The notes under the pieces: model-generated | The model's database searches: none | Told to the model about the DNA's origin: nothing | Seen by the model: only the letters and a program-made list of their open reading frames with translations | Position numbers and translations under genes: made by a program | Source: Microvelia longipes | Taxonomy: Eukaryota > Arthropoda > Insecta > Hemiptera > Veliidae | Length of the DNA stretch: 64,000 nucleotides | NCBI GenBank assembly: GCA_018340805.1 | Contig: JACMZG010001914.1 | Location: 985,040 to 1,049,039 of the forward strand | Reading direction: 5' to 3' | Part shown: positions 58,232 through 64,000 of the stretch, in pieces | Numbering within the stretch: the stretch's first letter is position 1 | Layout: each line of letters opens with the position of its first letter

Positions 58232-61200
58232 ATGTCAGGGATTTACCTTTAAAACCCCATTAGGATAAATATAAGTATGATATGAGAGCTGTGCAAGGCA
58301 TTGCTCTGATTCCCATCACAAATCAAATACCCTTCTCTTTTTTGCACTTTAACTTCTAAGTCTAGAACTTGCAAAACTAATGCACCTAAGTCTAGCTTTG
58401 AAAGAAGTTAATTATTATTTTAAATATATCACCTGTACATATGCCCTTTTAACCTGTTTTTATAAAATAGCTACAGGGGGACTTTACAGTACAGTTCTTA
58501 ATAGGAATGGTTCACTTGGAGTTTTAAGTGGGCGGTTCTGAAATCATTAGGTGACTTTGTAAAATCAGCCTCGCTCGGCTCTACTCGCTTATACAATAAA
58601 TTCCATACTAATAATTAGTCTTCTAAACTGAACTTAGTTCTAGAGGTACCTACAACACTAAAACTAACAATGCCTTGTCCTTAAATTAACAATCTTTCCA
58701 TTTTGTTTAAAATCTAATACATCGATATAATTTAGGTAAAAATTATAAGCGAACATACATAATATTTTTGTATTAATTTTTACTTAAGTCGGTCAATGTA
58801 CTTAATTCATGGAGTGAACTTAAACTTTGTTTCTTTTCTTCCGAGTTTTAAAAAGACAAAAGTCACTTTTAAGTCGTTTAATAAAAATGTACTAGAAGAT
58901 AAAAAAATATCAAAATCATCCTGTAGCTGTTTATTAGAAATTCCGTTATTCCGGGTACCTTACATTTTTTTGGAATCCAGTACTCAAATATTTGATGAAG
59001 TTAGAGCAAGCAACCTATATCTAAAATAATCTATCTTAATCTACCTGTCCTTCTTACCTCACTTTGAATTGTTTATGTTTACTTAGGGTGTCTGTGACGT
59101 CAAGCTTTTATTTTTACTTTTATAAGGTTTAGCAGTGCACCGTTTCAATCGCACCAACGTTTGCTTTAATGCAAATTAGTTTTACTTGATAAATGTGTCA
59201 TCTTTATAGATTTGTAGACAAAATAATTGAGACTATCAATTAGAAGACTGTGTTTGTGCTTATTTAAGTTTAAGCATAACATTTCTCACTAACTTTGCGG
59301 TTAAAAAGTAATATGCTTACGTTCACACTTATGTGTCACCCTGCTCTGTAATTAATTTAAATTAAACTGACAAGGGCCGAATTAACTTCCAAAAATTGTT
59401 TAAACTTTATTTAAATTAACAAAAAAAAAAAGAACATGGAAATACTTTTAAAATTTTGCATGTCCTTACTTCTAAGTAAACAAAAATTAGTGATTACAAA
59501 AAGTCAAAAACATAAATTTTGCCTTTGAATACCAAAATTGTCGAACAGTGAGATGCGATTAAACAAAATGGAACAAGTCAATGTGGGCACTAATTGGGTT
59601 AGCCATAACCGCGGGGGTACATCCGCTCCTTTAATACCCTTATTTGTATTCATCAGGTGGTCCACACTTATTTCATTTAGAAGACGAGGGTTATATAATG
59701 TTTGTTTATATAAATCCGGTCATTACTTTGTTTGGTAATTATTAATTTAAATGTTTCAACTATTTGATTTTCTATTTTTATGGGCTTTAATTGCAGATTG
59801 CGTTCCAAATGGCACTCCGTTGAATTGATAACATTAGATTTGGTTATGAACAATCTGTCATTTAATTCCTGTGTATTTTTTATTGACTATAGGAATAATA
59901 AGTATGTGACAATAATGCTGTACTCCCTTATCCGTACAATTATTTGGTTTTTTAGTTCAAATTAATCTCTCCTCTACTTCAATAATACTTATTATTAATG
60001 TAAACTTCTCCTATGATACATCATGCTTTTGTATTTAATGTTTGTTTGTTAGCGTTTTATTATTTTATTACTACATTTTTCACATCAAAATCCTGTTAAT
60101 AAAATATATTTTATTGTCTTGTGACTTGAATATAAATAACCCAAACCTATAAAAAGTAAACTAAACAATAAATTGAACAAAACAAGACAAAATATAAACT
60201 TCAGAAGAAAATAAATAACTCGAACCTTGGAGCAACAGTAAAAGTACAATTCTTCTAAAATCTGACCAAAGAACATTTATTTTTCTTGACAAATTAATAT
60301 TCAAAACAAATAGCTCGTATATTCGCAGCGAACAATATAAATAATTTAAATAAGAGAACTTCATCATTTTGATTTAATGTTTGTTAAGTATAGTATGGGG
60401 TTGGTTGATTAATATCTTCAAGTGTAATAAAAATAAGACAGAACACCAATAAAACTTAATAATAAAATATTTAAAAAAAATTTATATAACTTAAAGTTAA
60501 ATACTCAGCGAAACCATGAATTTGAATTATCTCTTCAATTAACATTTTGGAAATTTGAGTTATTTAAGGAACGCTAGAAGCAGCCAGAAGAATATTTAAA
60601 ATAATTTTTCAATTCTGTATAGGATAGGCTTTATGTGGTAATAGGCTTTATATGGTGATAGGCTTTGTGTGGAGATAACTTCTTTTTGTTATATCATTTG
60701 AATACAGTTCAGTTAAACCGACGAGATATTAAAATATTTTTTTGCCATTTTAATCTATTAAGTGAATTGAAATAATAATTGATTTAAAATCGTAAATTAA
60801 ATAGATAATTTTATTCTGTGTCTATAAATTATGTAAATTTGTAGTGTGCAGTTTTATTGTTTTATTATTTAGAGAAATGCCTTGAACTTATGGTTAATTA
60901 TATTATACCACACATAGTGGTGCAAAAGTTTAATTTGTTTATTGTTTCAGGTGGTTGATTGTTAAGCAATCACCTATTTTGGTGTCTTTTACAAGGTGTA
61001 GGCCTAGGTAGGTGAAGGTCACGTGACACCATTTTATCTTCATTGTGTGTTTATTGAATTTTAATAAATTATACATTTTAAAATAATTTACAGTAATAGT
61101 TCAAGGATTTGAATAAATAAACAAAAGAATTTTAAAATAATTTGATAGATTATATTGTTATGATTTTATCTATCAAGTAATGCTTTTTATACAAAATGTA

Positions 61201-61305
61201 TTTATTGGAGCATTTATGGTAGATTAAGTGTTATTTCAATTTTATTCCCTCAAAGGAATCAGTGTTGTAATAAAGAAGAAATGTATTAGAAACCTCGGTG
61301 TATAT
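58232..61305. other. No gene; small tandem repeat and hairpin
   Basis: A 17-bp unit (TAGGCTTTATATGGTGA) occurs three times at 60625-60675. At 60949-60974 AGGTGGTTGATTG and GCAATCACCT form a hairpin directly at an acceptor-like TTGTTTCAG. 59580-59660 is slightly GC-richer (CCGCGGGGGTACATCCGCTC) with no domain. Other open frames are AT-rich and unremarkable. Confidence 0.4.
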
Positions 61306-61546
61306 AGACATGCGCTTGGTGTGCGTTGTAGACAGACATGCGTTTGGTGTACGCTTGTAGATGTTCAGACATTTAGCGCTTGTTCAGACATGCGCGCTTG
61401 TAGATGTCAGACATGCGCTTTGTAGATGTTCAGACATGCGCTTGGTGTAGCGCTTGTAGATGTTCAGACATGCGTTTGGTGTAGCGCTTGTAGATGTTCA
61501 GACATGCGCGCTTGTAGATGTTCAGAATGCGCTTGGTGTAGCGCTT
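61306..61546 (+). repeat. 34-bp minisatellite, about 7 copies
   Basis: The unit is TGTAGATGTTCAGACATGCG followed by CTTGGTGTAGCGCT. Several units lack the CTTGGTGTAG portion. The open frame crossing it reads Cys, Val and Arg repeats and is not a gene. Confidence 0.88.
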
Positions 61547-61885
61547 CTATGCGCACTTTCCATGTGGACACGCTTTTGCTCAAAGTGCTTTAACGATTTT
61601 AACGAAACTTCGTAAAAAATCAAAATACGTGGTTAAATATTGGACAAAATCCAAAGACAAAATGATGGCCTTGATGCATTTTAAACATTTAGAACAAAAT
61701 AATTTTGTCTAAAAATGATTTCTAACAATACTTAAACCACTTCTGTATCTTGTTATCGAGATATCTTATTGTGAAATGCAGGCTGCAAAGCGACTCGTGT
61801 TTTTCAGGAATTTTGAGATTGAGATAAAGAAGGTTAGTTACATATTTGGCAGTTTATTTTAATTTTTAAGAAGGGTTGTCCAAAC

Positions 61886-61952
61886 CTGGAGTAGGATCTG
61901 AACCGTGGAACTTGTGATTGCTGGTCGTATAAATCGTCTAGCCACTAAGTGC
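61886..61952 (-). repeat. tRNA-derived SINE head or tRNA pseudogene
   Basis: The reverse strand reads CACTTAGTGGCTAGACGATT, then CGACCAGCAATCACAAGTTC, then CACGGTTCAGATCCTACTCC. GTGGCTAGACG is a good pol III A box and GGTTCAGATCC a good B box, about 30 nt apart as in tRNA. Paired acceptor ends and a clean anticodon arm are not evident, so a SINE head or tRNA pseudogene is more likely than a functional tRNA. No poly(A) or second copy was located. Confidence 0.5.
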
Positions 61953-61959
61953 TTATTTT

Positions 61960-64000
61960 TAATCACTTATGTAACTTATTTATAACCTCATTTTGTTAAA
62001 ACTTGGCTTAAAAATGCTTCACTGTTTTTAAATAATTTAATTTGGAATAATGTTAAAAAAAAATGATGTGTCAAATTATTAATCAAATAAGATTAATATT
62101 CTTAAACCCCAATCAATTAAATATGAAGAAGTACACAAGTAAGTTATAAACAACAAAACAATTAATCATAAGCTTATTTTGCATACAAAGTTCTACTTTA
62201 CAAGATATCGTTTAAACCAAACTGCAGCTTACATGTAAAACGTCCGACATATTAATTAGAAGATATAAAATAAAATATTATTCGAATTAAAAACATACTT
62301 GATGGTTAAAAATGTTGCGGGTTGGAGCTGACGTTCAGTTCGACTAACATTATCATCTTATACTTTGTCTCTCTCATAAGTTGATATTGATATTTTGTTT
62401 TTATTTTATTTTAAGATCATTTTTTAATATTATTAAAAGTTATTTATCATTAAGTGATTATCATTTTAAATTTTTAATGTCAGTTTTTATTTTTATTTGT
62501 ATTCATATTTTTAATCCTTTTTTGGAGTATTATATCTTCTTTTAATTTTTTAAAGATCATTAATTATATGAAAAATTTAAAGGTATTAATGATTAGAAGT
62601 ATTAAAAAGAAAAATTAAATAAGAGGACAAGAATAAAAAAACGGATAAAGGTATGCATGACTGTAAAGGTAACCCGACGCCAAAGTGATGTGGGTTAGGA
62701 AAAAGAAATGTTAAAATGACAAGACGAATTAATTCTATACGACTTAGCCACTGAACCTAACCACCGCCTTCGTGCGCTCGCAACCTTTCGTTTTTCAGTT
62801 TTGATTTTTTTTTGTGAACCAAGTTTTTATAAGGACTAGAAAAAGATCATCGATTAGTTTAAAATAAAAATAAAGGGTTACAGGAACCTAAAAAATTTCA
62901 AAGGTTACCTTAAACAAATAATATAAAAACCTTATTAGAATATAAAATTGATATGGCGCTTAAAAATCTTGTTTTTTTTAAAATAAATATTTTATTTTAA
63001 ATTATTGAGACACCTAGAAAAAAGTGTTGTCTAAACAAATGAACAAGAAGGGTCCATGGAAAATAAAATAGAATATTAAGTGTCAGTAGATTCTATTTGA
63101 GGGTTTTGGAATTTTATAGCTATTCATTCTTTAACTTGTTTTTAGAATTAAACATTTGTGTTAATGTTATTTCTCTATGGAGAGCTAACTTGAGCCTGAG
63201 CGATGTCAGTCTTGTTTGAAAGCAAGGGGCTGAAGAAAACTACTCTATTTGTGCTAAATAGTTTTTTAATTAAATCGAACCTTAGCTCAAGCTGGCATAT
63301 CCAGTTGTGATTTAATGGACTCATCTCTCGCTCTACAAATTTTATATCTCTTTCAGTTTTCCGAGAACTTACAATGTAATGCCATTCTGCCAAAATCAAT
63401 AAGAATATATTATTAGGGATGGGTGTAGGGGGGGGGGGTGCGATCGTGATTTTATAATTAAGGCTAATTTTTCATTTTATTTAAACTTATTTTAATAAAA
63501 CAAAACCGAAATCCCTATAACTGAATTTTCCTTTGGAAATTCCCTGAAAAAATGTCATTTACAGTAAAAATCTAAATTTCTTCTAATAAATGTTTTAATT
63601 AAAGAAAATAATATTTTCTTTACAGTTGTTATTTTTATATTTTAAATTAAGGGCTAGTTAGTAAGAAGATACTGAGGTAGATAACGTTTTGGGATATTGG
63701 AATTTATCACTATACTTCTTCCTGCCAGAGATAAGAAGGTAAAAGATATATGAGAGTATTGCATGACACGGTCAAACAACTCCCTGCATTCAATTAACTT
63801 GAGAATAATCAGCCAACCATTATTTGGTTCAGCCAAAATATATATGTTAAACAATAATTTAAATTTTGGATGATTGCACTTAAAGAATATATTGAATCTT
63901 TAATAAGGCAACTTTTACTTTCGTAGAAAAATATAATTAAACGCATAATTAAATTTGCTATAGGTTTGTCGCTGGTTTCTTTGTTTGGATTGGGTGATGG
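61960..64000. other. AT-rich DNA without a gene
   Basis: An 11-G run at 63428-63438 and a mild GC rise at 62745-62790 (CCACCGCCTTCGTGCGCTCG) are the only departures. The minus-strand frame at 63175-63399 has fairly mixed amino-acid composition but no recognisable domain and no supporting splice sites, so it is not called. Confidence 0.35.

Noticed and set aside
60941..61010. Acceptor-like TTGTTTCAG at 60950 as the next exon of the secreted-protein gene
   Set aside because: Joined in phase 1 it stops at TGA within two codons. The GGTGATTG hairpin there is a simpler explanation of its conspicuousness.
63175..63399. 74-codon minus-strand frame with mixed composition
   Set aside because: The peptide looks less biased than most here, but no domain, homologue from memory, signal peptide or flanking splice signal was found.

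Overview
This window looks like AT-rich, non-coding DNA from an animal nucleus, most likely an arthropod and probably an insect. The signs are long stop-filled AT tracts, spliceosomal signals, a non-LTR retrotransposon relic, miniature inverted-repeat elements, many minisatellites and long (TA)n arrays. There are no bacterial-style operons and no long intact ORFs. The GC-rich palindromic island near the left end and the repeat load remind me of hemipteran (leafhopper-type) genomes. That impression is from memory and is not a measurement.

Only one protein-coding piece is convincing. A 123-nt exon at 54301-54423 (+) has a branch site, an acceptor and a donor. It encodes a 28-residue signal peptide and leaves a phase-1 junction. 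Its leader holds a 10-codon upstream ORF whose stop overlaps the main start (TAATG). It is probably the first coding exon of a secreted or cell-surface protein whose remaining exons lie beyond the window. Much of the window would then be 5' intron. A CpG-dense patch at 9898-9980, followed by a good donor at 10246/10247, is a weak candidate for its promoter and untranslated first exon.

Most other recognisable content is repeats. (1) A composite element recurs at 3640-4115 (-), 5355-6475 (-), 11228-11715 (+), 53333-54071 (+) and 56107-56271 (+). The copies share a head, a (TG)-containing region, a stretch resembling the 3' half of 5S rRNA, and a GGTAC-hairpin tail. (2) A hAT-like MITE recurs at 5992-6281, 8818-9318, 13274-13603 and 23418-23728. 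The first copy is nested inside copy 2 of the composite element, with an 8-bp near-perfect target duplication. (3) There are foldback elements at 1831-2231, 25351-25592 (a half copy at 20504-20630 interrupts a minisatellite), 49950-50204 and 57903-58231. (4) A reverse-strand, 5'-truncated RNase-H-type LINE remnant lies at 7465-7990. (5) tRNA-like (SINE-like) fragments lie at 61886-61952 and possibly 41107-41165. (6) About ten unrelated minisatellite families have units of 17 to 41 bp.

The remaining stretches are listed as featureless or nearly so. No functional RNA gene, CRISPR array or complete gene could be supported.
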